Source of the DNA: Sternotherus odoratus
Lineage: Eukaryota; Chordata; Testudines; Kinosternidae
Length of the DNA stretch: 64,000 nucleotides
NCBI GenBank assembly: GCA_032164245.1
Contig: JAVMKO010000002.1
Span: 55,771,840-55,835,839, forward strand
Direction of reading: 5' to 3'
The notes under the pieces are model-generated. The model did no database searches. It was given only the letters and a program-made list of their open reading frames with translations, and had not been told where the DNA came from. Position numbers and translations under genes: made by a program. Every line of letters starts with the position of its first letter. The stretch's first letter is position 1. Of the stretch, positions 13,691-24,690 are shown piece by piece.

Positions 13691-14548
13691 ATCAGGTTAC
13701 AGGCAAATTAGGCCTTACAATCATACTGAAAAAGTATGGCCTTTCATAATGATCATGGACCACATTATCAGCGCTTGTGAAAAAATCCACCAGAGAAGAA
13801 AGTTACAAGAAATATTCCACATGGCTGAGGACATAGGAAACTTGATCTCCCTGGGGAGGGATCAGCAGCTGCATGGAAGAGGCGGGGGCACGGTTGCTTA
13901 ACTGCATGGTGTAAAAGCATCTCTGTAAAAGCCCTACAGCCGAGGATCTCAGGATATCTACTCTAGAGAGCCTGCCCCTCCATTTCCCCATGATCACCAC
14001 CACCACCACAGTTAGCTCAGTTGCCACTGAAACCTCCTGTGGCACCTGCCTGCTACCTCCGAAGACTGTTAAACCCTGAAGAGGAAGTTAACATTGAAAC
14101 ACAAAACAATAATCTGTGACAGATTGCCGTGTAATTTAGGACCCTTTTGACTGGGATCATGCCATGCAGAGTAGCTGTTCCGAGTTAAAACTCAGCCACA
14201 GCTATCATGACCACGGGCATATGACAGAAATTGTTGCCTCAGAAAGGGTTGCTAGTAATTGTTAAGAATGCTGCACAGCCACATGTGTATCACCCCTTCC
14301 AGATATCACATTTTCTGCAGAGATAAAACACAATCATGCAATGATGATGCTTAACTTTAGTTACAGTAGTCCCATGAATACATGCATAAGCGCTGACTGG
14401 ATTGGGGCTTTAATCACTCTGTGCAACAGAGGAGGTTGCTGGATACTTTGCAAGTTTCAGAAAAAACAATTCAGTATAGAGTGAGTCTAACAGTGCAAAT
14501 GATACACTAATTCTTTACACCACAAACATATTTTAATACATTTAGGAT
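13691..14548. other. unassigned sequence
   Basis: Nothing recognised. ORFs here have no identifiable domain. Confidence 0.3.
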
Positions 14549-15712
14549 AGAGCTGTAAATTAATCACAATTAATTCAAGTGATTAACTCAAAACAAATTA
14601 ACTTGATTAAACAAATTAATCATGATTAATTGCAACTTTAATTGCACTGTTAAACAATAACTGAATGCCAATTTAAATTTATTATAAATGTTTGTGGATG
14701 TTTTTCTACATTTTCAAATATATTGATTTCAGTTACAACACAGAATACAAAGTGTACAGTGCTCACTTTATATTACATATTTTAAAGACAAATGTGCACT
14801 GTAAAAAGTATAAACAAAAGAAATAGTATTTTTCAATTCACCTCATACAAGTACTGTAGTGCAATCTCTTTATCGTGAAAGTGCAATTTACAAATGTAGA
14901 TTTTTTTTTTACATAACTGCACTCAAAAAGAAAACAATGTAAAACTTTAGAGGCTACAAGTCCACTCAGTCCTACTTCTTATTCAGTCAATAACTAAGAC
15001 AAATAAGCTTATTTACACTTACAGGAGATAATGCTGCCTGCTTCTTATTTACAAGGTCACCCGAAAGTGATAACAGGCATTCACATGGCACTTTTGTACC
15101 TAGTGTAGAAAGGTTTCTATGTTCCAGACAGTCTAAACATTTGTATGCCCCTTCATGCTTTGACTACCATTCCAGAGGACATGCTTCCATGGTGATGATG
15201 CTCATTAAAAAATAATGTGTTAGTTAAATTTGTGACTGAACTCCTTGGGGGAGAATTGTGTCTCTCCTGTTCTGTTTTACCTGCATTCTGCAATATATTT
15301 AATGTTATAGCAGTCTTGGATGATGATCCAGCACATGTTCATTTTAAGAATACTTTCACAGCAGATTTGACAGAATGCAAAGATACCAATTATGAGATTT
15401 CTAAAAATACCTGCAGCACTCAACCCAAAGTTTAAGAATCTAAAGTGCCTTCCAAAATCTGAGGGGGATGAGGTGTGGAACATGCTGTCAGAAGTCTTCA
15501 AAGATCAATACTACAATTCGGAAACTACAGAACCCAAACCACCAAAAGAGAAAATCAACCTTCTGAAGATGGCATCTGATTCAGATTATGAAAATGAACG
15601 TGCATCAGTCCACACTGCTTAGGATCATTATTGAGCAGAACCTGTCGTCAGCATGGAAGCATGTCCTCTGGAATGGTGGTCGAAGCATGAATGGGCATAC
15701 CAAAGTTTAGCA
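14549..15712 (+). mobile_element. hAT transposon copy 1 with palindromic arms, right end truncated
   Basis: The left arm (14549 to about 15200) starts AGAGCTGTAAATTAATCAC and reads, in reverse, as the 3' end of the hAT transposase region. A central sense segment follows, then the beginning of the right arm (from about 15653, GCATGGAAGCATGTCCTCTG), cut off near 15712. GCATGGAAGCATGTCCTC at 15653 is the complement of the left-arm segment near 15180. The same arrangement, complete, is at 28006-29593. Confidence 0.8.
15217..15700 (+). pseudogene. hAT transposase fragment
   Basis: Two overlapping frames carry the central part of a hAT-superfamily transposase. The second (15392-15622) has AALNPKFKNLKCLP followed by a charged helix, the position of the conserved 'LDPRFK.L' block before the C-terminal dimerisation domain. 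Frame breaks separate this from the upstream segment (15217-15435). After 15622 the frame continues to SMEACPLEWW, the start of the hAT C-terminal domain, and is then truncated. It encodes no complete enzyme and lacks the N-terminal BED finger and first catalytic block. The parallel segment in the 28-kb copy lies on the minus strand. Confidence 0.7.
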
Positions 15713-15885
15713 ATAAGGAGTGGATTAAACTGATCTTTTTAGAGCATTTAAAAATAAGTGAGGCACTTATTCTAAGTCTGCACACACACAAAGCTGTGCA
15801 CATACACTATCTACTATTAAGAACATGAAACAGATTTTGTATGTAGGACAAGAAATGATAAAACATTTTTGTAACAAATTAATAT

Positions 15886-16050
15886 TTATACTTTTATAGC
15901 ATCAGCCCTACGAGCCATACTCTACAAATGAACATTTAGCATCAATATGTTAGAAAATGTAAGGATACAGACATTCTACAGATGAGTAAACTGAGGGTCA
16001 TAGGTTAAATTACTTGACCAAGGTCACCCAGAAAATCTATGAAAGAGTTA
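15886..16050 (-). repeat. MIR-like SINE fragment
   Basis: Contains CAGATGAGTAAACTGAGGGTC and CTTGACCAAGGTCACCCAG, the classic MIR core in antisense orientation. Confidence 0.75.
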
Positions 16051-17229
16051 GGAATACGAACAATTTTTAAAACCTATAACTAAGTTATAAAAAGAACTAC
16101 ATTCCCAGATCTTTTAAAGGTATGTTAAGTCTTTTAGGCAAGAAAACGAATTCTGTCATTTTAAGTACAAGGGACAATTCCATATAATGAAGCAAAAGCA
16201 GCTATCAGCTTCAGTATGTCTGAGTTAACCTAACTAAGTGTGATCAATTTTTGATCTTAAACACTGGATAATAGGGATCAAGATGCAAAATACATGAATT
16301 TTCATGTTATGTAAAACTTGCAACATTAAATGCTTAAGTGCATATATTTTTCAGATACTGTAACATAATTTCTTATTGTACATTCCATTTGCTTAGACTA
16401 GGTTTTGGAAAGACTTCATTCCTTCACAGACCATCTCCTCCCCCTACAAGTGATCACATATTAGGTCATATGACATATCACTACCTTACCAATGGTAATG
16501 TAAAACAAATTTGTAACTTCTGAGCAATGGCGCTAAGAAAGTATTTTCTAAGAAAAATATAACATATGTCACAATAATAGCAGGAAAGGGAATACAGAAC
16601 CCCTCCCTCCCTTCCCTTCCCCTCCCCCCCCCATTTCATTTTGGATAAGTCTTCTCTATTCCCACACCTAAAGTTTCCTTCAGAGTCAAATCCCTCCTTA
16701 AAACAAAACCTGTCAGTGGTTCTTAAAAAACCAGCCACAAGACAGGCCTAATTTCATGTAATGTTGTGACAGATGTGTACCAGACTCTGAACAGGGCATT
16801 AACCTGACCCACAGGAAGAAGCCTTGTGCTTTGCCCTGCATCACAGAGAAAGAGAATTCGAGGAGGAAGGAAGTCCACACTTCTTTCTGAGTCAGGAAAA
16901 CACATCCGAAGGGTTAAACAGCTACTCTCGGTTTCTGTCTCCAGGGCCACGTGTTTTCCCTTGATAATAATGAGGAATTTAGGAACAAGCAACCCACTTT
17001 ATTTCTGAGCAGTTTTATGGTGAAGAAAGCAAATTTAAAAAAAAAGAGTTGGGGGACTTTCCTGTTATTGGAGCTACAAAAACCTGGTAACTAAAAAAGA
17101 ACTAATAAAAAACTGGCACCGCAATTTGTCTCTATCTAGAGGGACAGCTGGACTTTCCAACAGCAGGGGTATCCCACCACATAAGTGTATCTTATTCTGA
17201 GAAGTGAATTGTGCACTACTGAGACAACC
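16051..17229. other. unassigned sequence upstream of the CpG island
   Basis: A C-rich stretch at 16601-16632 (CCTCCCTCCC...CCCCCCCC) is low-complexity. Nothing else recognised. Confidence 0.3.
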
Positions 17230-17242
17230 AACCTTCTCTTTG

Positions 17243-17264
17243 CCACAAGACTCTTTGTTACCTA
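17243..17264 (+). mobile_element. 22-bp Penelope-like terminal micro-insertion
   Basis: CCACAAGACTCTTTGTTACC matches the PLE end CCACAGGACTCTTTGTTACC with one mismatch. It is bracketed by a perfect 13-bp direct repeat, AACCTTCTCTTTG, at 17230-17242 and 17265-17277. The short PLE tail inside its own target duplication is best read as an extremely 5'-truncated insertion. Confidence 0.7.
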
Positions 17265-17729
17265 AACCTTCTCTTTGTCACTCCCTCCGCCCCAACCCAC
17301 CACTGCTGCTTAGGCACCGATCCTGCAACACCGAGGAACGTGAGTATCTTGAAACATTCCTTAGAGGGCAACAGGGGCATTAAAATCAAATGCATGGAGA
17401 AAAACTGTCAGCGATCGAGGGTTCGGGACTTCCAGCAGCAACTTCCCAACTAGACACCAGGACCCTGCTGAGTGCATCTGTTAAGTTTCGTATCCGCTAT
17501 CCAATCCCTCCAGCATCAAACATCTAACCCTGCCAGGGGAATCCTTCCGAAAGCCTTGTGTGTCCAACCTCTCCATCATAACTTTCCCCTCTCTCTTTCC
17601 AGCTACAAGGGCTGCAGGCTCCGTCCGGACACACACAAAACTACCCAATCCCTCCCCGCTTTAAACACAGCTTTCCGCTTCCCGAGCTGCTGGGGCAACT
17701 TCCACCTCCCGCTGTCACAACTCCAGCCC

Positions 17730-18410
17730 CAACGAGCCCGAAACAGAGCCTACCTCGCAAGAGGAAAGCGGGGAGGGGGGACACCCCGGGGCCCACAGAT
17801 GTTCTTACAGAACAGGCTGCTACCCCCAGAAACGAGCTCCGGGAAGTCCCGGCTCCGTGCAAAGCTTTTACACCGGGGGGGAGGGAGGGGAGCAGGCAGC
17901 GGGAGCTGCGGCGACTTGGGACAACAATAAGCGCGTGCAACCGGGCGCTGCCTCCCCCCGGCTCCCCCCTCGCAGACCTGCCTCCCCAGCGGCGCCCTCA
18001 CCTTCCCTGCCGGCCTCTCGCGGGCGCCTCTGCTCCGGGGGGCGGCTGCGCGCAGGCAGGGGCAGCCGGCCTCCTGCGGGGAAGCAGCGGCCGAGGAGAG
18101 CAGCAGCGAGCCGCGCGGCGGGCAGGCGCCTCCCGTGCAGCCAGCGCTTCCTCCCGGCACTGAATGAAACTCTCCCGGGCGCTGCTGCTGCTGGCGGCGG
18201 GGGGAGGCAGAGCGCCGCCGGGCTCTTCTCACCGTCCCCACGCGCGGAGGGGAACGGAGCTGCGGGCTCGGCCGGGCTCCGCGCCTCGCCCAGCCCCTCG
18301 CACGCCCGCCCTCGGCTGCGCCCGCCTCCCGGCCTTTGCCTCGAGGGTGAGCGACCGCTCGGAGGCCCCGCACGTCTGGCGGCGCGGCCCGGGCTGCAAT
18401 GGTTTGGTCC
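17730..18410. promoter_or_regulatory. CpG island, probable promoter
   Basis: Base composition changes abruptly to GC-rich with dense CpG (e.g. CGCGCGGCGGGCAGGCGCC near 18112), unlike any other stretch except the minisatellites. It is not repetitive. Good splice donors leave it on both strands: minus-strand GGGAAG|GTGAG at 18002/18001 and plus-strand TCGAGG|GTGAGC near 18347. Several GGGCGG/CCGCCC Sp1-type boxes are present. Inference: promoter and first (non-coding) exon of the minus-strand gene ending at 971, or a bidirectional promoter. The long ORFs on both strands here are by-products of low stop density in GC-rich DNA. Confidence 0.7.
18002..18410 (-). other. candidate non-coding first exon with splice donor
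   Basis: Reading leftwards from the island, the complement of 18007-17997 is GGGAAGGTGAG, a near-ideal 5' splice site with the exon ending at 18002. There is no ATG on the minus strand between about 18410 and 18002, so this would be a 5' UTR exon. The transcription start is unknown; the right border given is the island edge. Confidence 0.35.
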
Positions 18411-18420
18411 ACGCTGAAAT

Positions 18421-21399
18421 GGGGAGGGACTGTGTGTGTGGTGGGGAGGGGAGAGGATGCTTCACACACAATGGGCTGAGCCGGGCTCTGGGCTGGGAGT
18501 CTCCGTGGAGCCAGCGCAGTGAGACTGGGCTCTGCAACCCAGACGCGGGCAAAGGGCCACAAGCCCTGGGCAGCCCGGGCTGGGGTCAGAGCTGGCGAGG
18601 GGCTTCTCTACCGGCAGACACAGTCTTTATGCAAATACACACTCACTCCCGGGTTGTTACTGTTAGACGCGCTCGAGTGACGCTGGAGTGGAAGCCGATT
18701 AGCTGCCCCTTGCCCGTGTTAACCTGCGATGATGTGAGAACTGCTGCATCCGATTTAATATTAGTTGCATTATATAAAACAGTGACAGTGATAACAAAAA
18801 TAATGCGTGATATCCTGGCCCTATTACACAAGGAGCTTGTTATTGGCGTCCCTGGAGCCAGAATTTCCCCCAGAAGATCTTTGAGAGGGGAGAGGATGAG
18901 CCAGGATTTTACCCAATAGATCCTTGAAAGTAGGCTCCAGAAAATTGACTTCACCATAAAATGTGGTTTTGATGAAATACCCTTAAGGTAAGGTGGGTTG
19001 TTTCAACATAGGAGAATTTCCAACATTGTACAGCTGTAAAAGCAATGTTCACTTTCCCTGTGTACAAGAATTGAGAAATTCACTTACAAAAGCTGTTCAT
19101 TTATTTTGATCAGTGTTAATTGGTCTATGTGGCATGCTTGAACGACAGTAGACGGATGTGCACCAGTGAAAAATTATTGAAGTGAATGGAGTCCATTGGT
19201 TATATATAGTACTGAGGGCAGCATTTGGCACAGTGGGTTAGAACCTCAACGGCTGTAAATCAGCATAGCCACATTTTTGTTCAATGCCTATTAACGTCTC
19301 CTGAGGAGCTGACCACTGACTCCTAAGTGAGACTAAGCTTTCTGTTACATAATTGTCAATCTTAGTAGCGCAGATGGTAAGGAATATTTCTTTTGCATTC
19401 ACACCAATCTTCATTGGAATCTACAAAAACTGTAGCAAGTCTGTGCAAGTGCAAATCTGACACACAAAAGTTAAAGCTCATTTAGATAACTCTTCTTCCT
19501 CTAGTAGTCTGTGCCAGCACACGTACTGATACGTTCACTATTCACATATTCACTCACTCATTTAGTTACTTCCATTTGTGTACTCTGTTACACATCCAGG
19601 TGTCCATATAACTGCTCATACACACTTTCCCCCCATTTTTCAATACGTAATCATGCTTCCCTTATGTGTTCTCCTGTTTTTCCACATTCCTAATCTGAGT
19701 CCTTGACCCAAGTCTCTGTCTGAGTTTGACTTGCTGTCCCTTGACACAGGTTCCCACCCTTTTGCCATCACAAACTACCCCGTTCATTAGAAGTGAAGTT
19801 TATTCAGGTGTGTATTGCCTAGGCTTTCTCCTACTGGTTACTTCAGACCTTAAACATCTGCATGAGAAGAGAACAAGCAGAATGACTGTGTATAGGGGCC
19901 TATTCATCTACTATACACTACATAGGGGAGAGGGAAGCAGACCTGAATAGGCTGGCGCAAAGGAAGAGGGCTGGAGGGTCTAGACCCAGCAGCCCCCAAA
20001 GCAGATTCAGTGGCCCCAAAAGCCAATATAGGAGCAGCAGCTACTTTTCCAGTTAATATATTTGACTATTATCTACACAGTACCAGTGCTGCATATCAAC
20101 AACCTGCTCATGGGTTATTTGTACGTATTCCATTACTCAACGTCAAAACTCCCTATTAGTTAGGATATACGACAAGGAATGAATATTGTCATACCTGAAA
20201 AGTAAGCAGGGTTGAATTAAGGCCTAGGGGCTATAAATTCATGCCAGAGACCCAGCTTCTGCAGCCATTTGATTACACTAGAGCCTAAGCTTTCATTTTA
20301 AAAAAGAGGAGCTTTCTAGTCCTTATCATTGGGAAGAAAAGCATAAAAATGTGAAACTAGTATAATAAATTCAGGGAGTCTGACTGACTCAGCAGAGAGC
20401 CTGAAACAACAATTAAACAGCACTATGTACCTCATTGGGGTATTAAGTCCAAGACCCACTGCTCTGGGGGTCCTTGCTAATAACACCTTTATAGAGAACT
20501 TTGTGGCAGGGGGAGAAAAACACAGTGTACCCAGCCCATCCACCCAATTAGATACATTGACTGCTGGGGTGAATACTAAGGGCTTTCTTCTGCCTGTCCA
20601 GACTTTGGGAGGAGTGCTGTGATGCTGCTTCTGAGGGGGAAAGTGTCACTACCACTACCTTTCTGTGACAGGTAGGGGCTCCCCTCCATGTGGAGACATG
20701 GCCAAGGCCCTGGGAGCACAGCTATAGGGGAGAAGCCATGGAGAGCCCACATGTCATGGTGTGCTGAGGACCTTTGATCGCCTTAATCTGACCTTAAAAG
20801 TAAGCACTACCAAACACTTGATGAGGAGGCCTTCAGCGTTCCACAATGCTACTCGGGTATGCCAAAATCTTTCTAAATGCTCAGTTACCTGTATTCTGCC
20901 TTTGCTGTCATGTCCTTGATAATGAAACAGAGCAGTCCATCAAATTGTTTCTAACACTATTCACTGACAGATTTTTACTCTCAAACTTCACATGACGGAT
21001 AGCTTCATTAAATTGCCACCATATGTTTCTAGGAAGAATACTACATTTAATACCTCACCTTTATTTTATTGTAGCCATTTTTGATTCGACAGCTTTAAAG
21101 TCTCATTTATTTCCTTTCAAATGTAAGTACCCTGTATTCAGGGAGTTTTGTTTAGCCATGAAATTTACCCCAGGCCTGAAAATTGGCATGAAGGGTCTCA
21201 GTCTGAGAGCAAATTATTTTATAAGTATTTGTAAAAAAACAAACCCCAAAACAAAACTCTAGCAATTTATATTTTAACCTTGAAATGTTGTTTATTGAAA
21301 ATAAACATTATTGAAAGTAACTGATTTACAGATAGTGTATTTGAAAACACATGATATAATAGAAGGCCTAAATCCAGTAAACATGCATCTGATTAACTT
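18421..21399. other. unassigned sequence right of the CpG island
   Basis: No recognised repeat, RNA gene or coding exon. ORFs of 60-75 codons lack recognisable features. Confidence 0.35.
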
Positions 21400-21665
21400 T
21401 AGGCGAAGTCTACAGGGCTATAGAAAAAGTTTGCTGCTCTAGCTATGCTGGCAAACCTTCCTAGTGTAGACACAGCTTATGCTGGCAAACAGGTGCTTAT
21501 CCTGGTTTGGCAAGCCAAATAAACTATACCTGGCAAAAGCACTTTTGTGCCAGTATAATTCTATCTACAGCTTTTGACAGTATGCAGATGTAAATTAAAT
21601 AAATAAATCGCACCTCTAACCAACATTGACATAGTAGCAAAAGTTTGTAGTGTAGACCTGGCCTC
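21400..21665. mobile_element. MITE with AAGTCTACA / TGTAGACCTGGCC ends
   Basis: Begins AGGCGAAGTCTACAGGGC and ends GTAGTGTAGACCTGGCC. Inside are TAGCTATGCTGGCAAACC and TAGTGTAGACACAGCTTATG, words of a known abundant turtle MITE type. Confidence 0.65.
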
Positions 21666-21747
21666 ATGCACCTGAGCAGTCCCATTGATACGAGTGGGAC
21701 TACTGTGCCTGAATGAAGTTAAGCACATGCCTAAGTGTTTGCAGAAT

Positions 21748-21863
21748 CTGGACATAAGTTAAGTGCAAAGCCATTTTAATTAAGATGAGTGTAAGAAAAT
21801 ACACTCAATACATTTTCTTATATTCATCTTATTTAAAATGGCTTTACACTTACATATGTCCAG
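21748..21863. repeat. 116-nt near-perfect hairpin
   Basis: The left arm 21748-21800 (CTGGACATAAGTTAAGTGC...) is complementary to the right arm 21812-21863 (...CACTTACATATGTCCAG) with about five differences in 52 positions. The loop is 11 nt (ACACTCAATAC). It may be a small foldback MITE or a pre-miRNA-like structure. No target duplication was identified. Confidence 0.9.
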
Positions 21864-22025
21864 AAATGTTTGCATTTACCTAAAAACCAGTAATTATAAA
21901 AATGGTTTAGCTTATCTATAGTTTGAAGTATTTTGATATTTTGAAAAGAGGCTGAGATATGAAAAGTTTAAAACCCAATTAATTTTGTTAATCAGACTTT
22001 TCAGAATTCTCCTGTGCAAGGCACA

Positions 22026-22222
22026 CATCATAGAAAATGAGAGTTGGAAGGGATCTTAGGAGATCATCTAGTCAAACCCCCTGCTTAAAGCAGCACGAGA
22101 CCCCAACTAAGTCATTCAGTAGAAGCCACACTCCATCCAGTACAGGGAGTGGTCAGTATGAGGCTTGAACCTATGACCTTGGAATTATTAGCACTATATG
22201 TTAACCAGCTTAGCTAGCCAGC
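22026..22222 (-). mobile_element. tRNA-Ile-derived SINE with CR1-like tail
   Basis: On the minus strand the head reads GGCTAGCTAAGCTGGTTAAC, then GTGCTAATAATTCC (the anticodon-arm region with AAT; complement of 22181-22194) and GGTTCAAGCC (B box; complement of 22162-22171), a clear relative of tRNA-Ile(AAU). The 3' half, GCAGGGGGTTTGACTAGATG..., is the CR1 LINE tail ending near ATTTTCTATGATG. It is a mobile element, not a functional tRNA: the D arm is altered, acceptor pairing is poor and no terminator follows. Confidence 0.85.
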
Positions 22223-22604
22223 CCACCCTAAAACCATCCTAATACAACTGAGAATAAGAACAATGAGACTTATTCTTCTACCTGTATTCTTCCAGTAGGG
22301 TTTACCCACAACCAGCTCACTCAATGTTAAACACAAGTTGCTTCTGTCTACACTGATTATATCATGTTTAATGTCATGTTAATTAATACAGCTCCTCAGG
22401 GTTGTATTCTAACACATCCTAATATTCTTGTGATGACGAGCCCTGCCTGTCACAAATCTGTGGCTCATCATGGTGCACACTACATGGTGAACTTTATATT
22501 AACAGTGAAGTTAGAACTGGTGGTATCCTCAAAAATACAGGCTCCTATAACTTGAGCTAAAGGAAAATTTGTAAGCTGTTAATGTAAAGCACAGTTGTAC
22601 AGTT

Positions 22605-22846
22605 TTGATTCTCCCGAAGAGAGGGCAATGATTCTGTCCAATAGAGGGCAGCAGTTCATTACACACACACACACACACCACATCCTTTGGCCGCTTCCCA
22701 CAGTCCCCATTGGCTTGAAACGGTGAACGGCAGCCAGTGCGCGCCATGATCGGCCAAAACTGTGGATGCAACAGGTAAACAAACTGGCCTGGACCGCCAG
22801 GAGGCTCATCCTGGCGGGCTGTGTACCAAAGGTTGCCAATCCCTGG
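22605..22846. mobile_element. half of a GC-rich hAT-type foldback element
   Basis: The right end, GTGTACCAAAGGTTGCCAATCCCTGG, corresponds to the 'GGTTGCCGACCCCTG' terminus of a turtle hAT MITE. Inside are CGCCAGGAGGCTCATCCTGGCGG and GGTAAACAAACTGGCC. The left half is missing or replaced by an (AC)n run near 22660-22678. Confidence 0.6.
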
Positions 22847-22853
22847 CATAGAT

Positions 22854-23097
22854 CAAGGGTGGCCAAGGGTTTTTTCAATCATGGGCCATTGATGCACAAT
22901 AAAAATCAATCACGTGCCACACACAGCCCCACAGGTAGTGCGGAGACTTGGGGCTTTCCCCTGCAGCAGTGTGAGCCAGCGCTTGCAGCGCCAGCCCCAT
23001 GGCGGGGGGGGGGGGGGGGGAGGGGGCAGCACCAAGGCCTGATGAAATAAAGGAATGGGCCAGATCCGACCCACAGGCCATAGGTTCCTCACCCCTG
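22854..23097. mobile_element. hAT-type MITE with 8-bp target duplication
   Basis: The ends CAAGGGTGGCCAAGG and GGTTCCTCACCCCTG are imperfect inverted repeats. Flanks GCATAGAT (22846-22853) and GCATAGGT (23098-23105) differ at one position. A G17 homopolymer lies inside at 23004-23020. It inserted next to or into the end of the preceding element. Confidence 0.8.
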
Positions 23098-23288
23098 GCA
23101 TAGGTAGCTGGGCTCCAACTCCCTTTAAATTAGAAGGGCATGGTTGCTGAAGGTTTAGGCTTTGGACCAGTCCTGCTTGATTATGTATAAACTTATCCTA
23201 AAATGCATATATTTAAAATAAATATTTTTCAGCAAAAATTATAAATATTTCCTCATGAAACATCCCCTCAGGACTCCAGTTCTCAATG

Positions 23289-23445
23289 GGTATGTCTATA
23301 CTGCAACTGGGAGCTGTGAATCCTACAGGGAGAGACAGACTCACATTAGCTTAGCTTGAGCTGTGCACTAAAAATAGCAATGTGGATGTAACACAGGCAG
23401 TGGTTTAGGCTACCCACCTAGAGTCCAAGCCCACCTGACCCACTA
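23289..23445. mobile_element. MITE fragment, GGGTATGTCTATACTGCAA end
   Basis: The left terminus GGGTATGTCTATACTGCAAC is intact; the right end is not clear. Same broad class as the other 'TCTACACTGCA' MITEs here. Confidence 0.55.
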
Positions 23446-23754
23446 ATCAAGTTTGTAACTGTTGTGAGCCCTTCAGACATACAAGCTGATGTATTATTTG
23501 ATAGAAGCCTAAAATATGTAGTTAATGATAATTGTAAGCTCTGTGGGTTATGCTCACTACTTCTGTTGGCTCTCAGATATGATTCCATTCACTCTAGGTA
23601 CAAGGTTGAGTCATCCCCCCCCCCCCACCTCCTCACAACACATGTAAGTATTAATGGAAAATATAAACTTCACCGTCCAACATGATCATATGAATAAATT
23701 ATAGATGTGTATACTTTCTAGCAACAGCAGTAACAGTGACTTTTTGACAGGTTC

Positions 23755-23860
23755 AAGAATAACAGCTGTCTTAGTCTGTATCCATAAAGAAAGCGAGGAA
23801 TACTTGTAGCACCTTAGAGACTAACTAGTTTATTTCAGCATAAGCTTTCTGAAGGACTAA
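23755..23860 (+). mobile_element. Penelope-like terminal fragment, divergent subfamily
   Basis: AGCTGTCTTAGTCTGTATCC, CTTGTAGCACCTTAGAGACTAAC and AGCATAAGCTTTC follow the same order as the left arms of the four foldback insertions, but with TAGAGACTAAC in place of TAAAGACTAAC. It is a single arm, with no inverted partner seen. Confidence 0.7.
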
Positions 23861-23869
23861 GACTAGATG

Positions 23870-24060
23870 GGAAATCCTGAAATTCTAATCTCAGTTTTGC
23901 CATTTATTTACTGTATGATCTCGCGCAAATAACTTCAGTTTCTTCCTCAATTTCTCCATCTGTAAAAATGGAAGTAATATTACTTACTTCACAGAAGTGT
24001 TGTCAAAATTAATTAGTCAATGTTTGCACAGCACTTTAAACATATAAAGTGCTCTATGAG
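23870..24060 (+). repeat. MIR-like SINE
   Basis: Sense-orientation MIR features: AATCTCAGTTTTGCCATTTA, ATCTGTAAAAATGGAAGTAA, and a tail with AGCACTTTAAACATATAAAG. Confidence 0.7.
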
Positions 24061-24392
24061 ACTAAATATTGTAATTTTAGGCTTCCCTTTTGGGTTCTTT
24101 TGTCTAATTCTCTGTGATATTTTATTTGACCCCAAAACAGGAACCTAGATATACAAAAAGTAAATTAAAAGTTCCATTTTTAGATTTCCCGAAGGACAAG
24201 GAATGTCTCTATTATTGCAATAACAACAAACACATTTTAAAATACCTAGTATGGTCTAATCCTGTTTAATTGTTTCCCCAACACGCACAGTTCCATTCAA
24301 TTCAATCTCATAAACAGCCCATTGACTACACTGATTTTTTACATTACATTTTACTGATTTATAATTAGTGTCATTTCACCAGAGAGTTCTAC

Positions 24393-24690
24393 TTAGGCCA
24401 GGTCTACACTAGCAGGGAGCGTCGACCTAAGATACGCAACTTCAGCTACATGAATAGCGTAGCTGAAGTCGACGCATCTTTGGTTGACTTACCTGCCGTC
24501 CTCACAGCGGCAACAGTCGACAGCAGGCTCCCCCGTCGACTCTGCCTTGCACCTTTTGGCGAGCTGGAGTTTCGGAGTCGACAGGAGTGCCTCTGGGGAT
24601 CGATTTATCGCATCCTGACGAGACACAAGAAATCAATCTCCAAATAGATCGATCTCTACCTGTCGACCCAGACGGTAGTGCAGACAAGGC
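24393..24690. mobile_element. MITE with GGTCTACACTAGC end and internal GTCGAC palindromes
   Basis: Starts TAGGCCAGGTCTACACTAG; contains GATACGCAACTTCAGCTAC facing GTAGCTGAAGTCGACGCATC, plus several GTCGAC sites and GATCGATTTATCGC. The right end GTAGTGCAGACAAGGC is the matching terminus. Confidence 0.75.

Noticed and set aside
17750..18919. Long ORFs on both strands over the CpG island, including a plus-strand one starting MKLSRALLLLAAGGG that resembles a signal peptide
   Set aside because: GC-rich DNA lacks stop codons, frames overlap on both strands, the start context is weak, and the plus ORF runs past a good splice donor into unrelated sequence.
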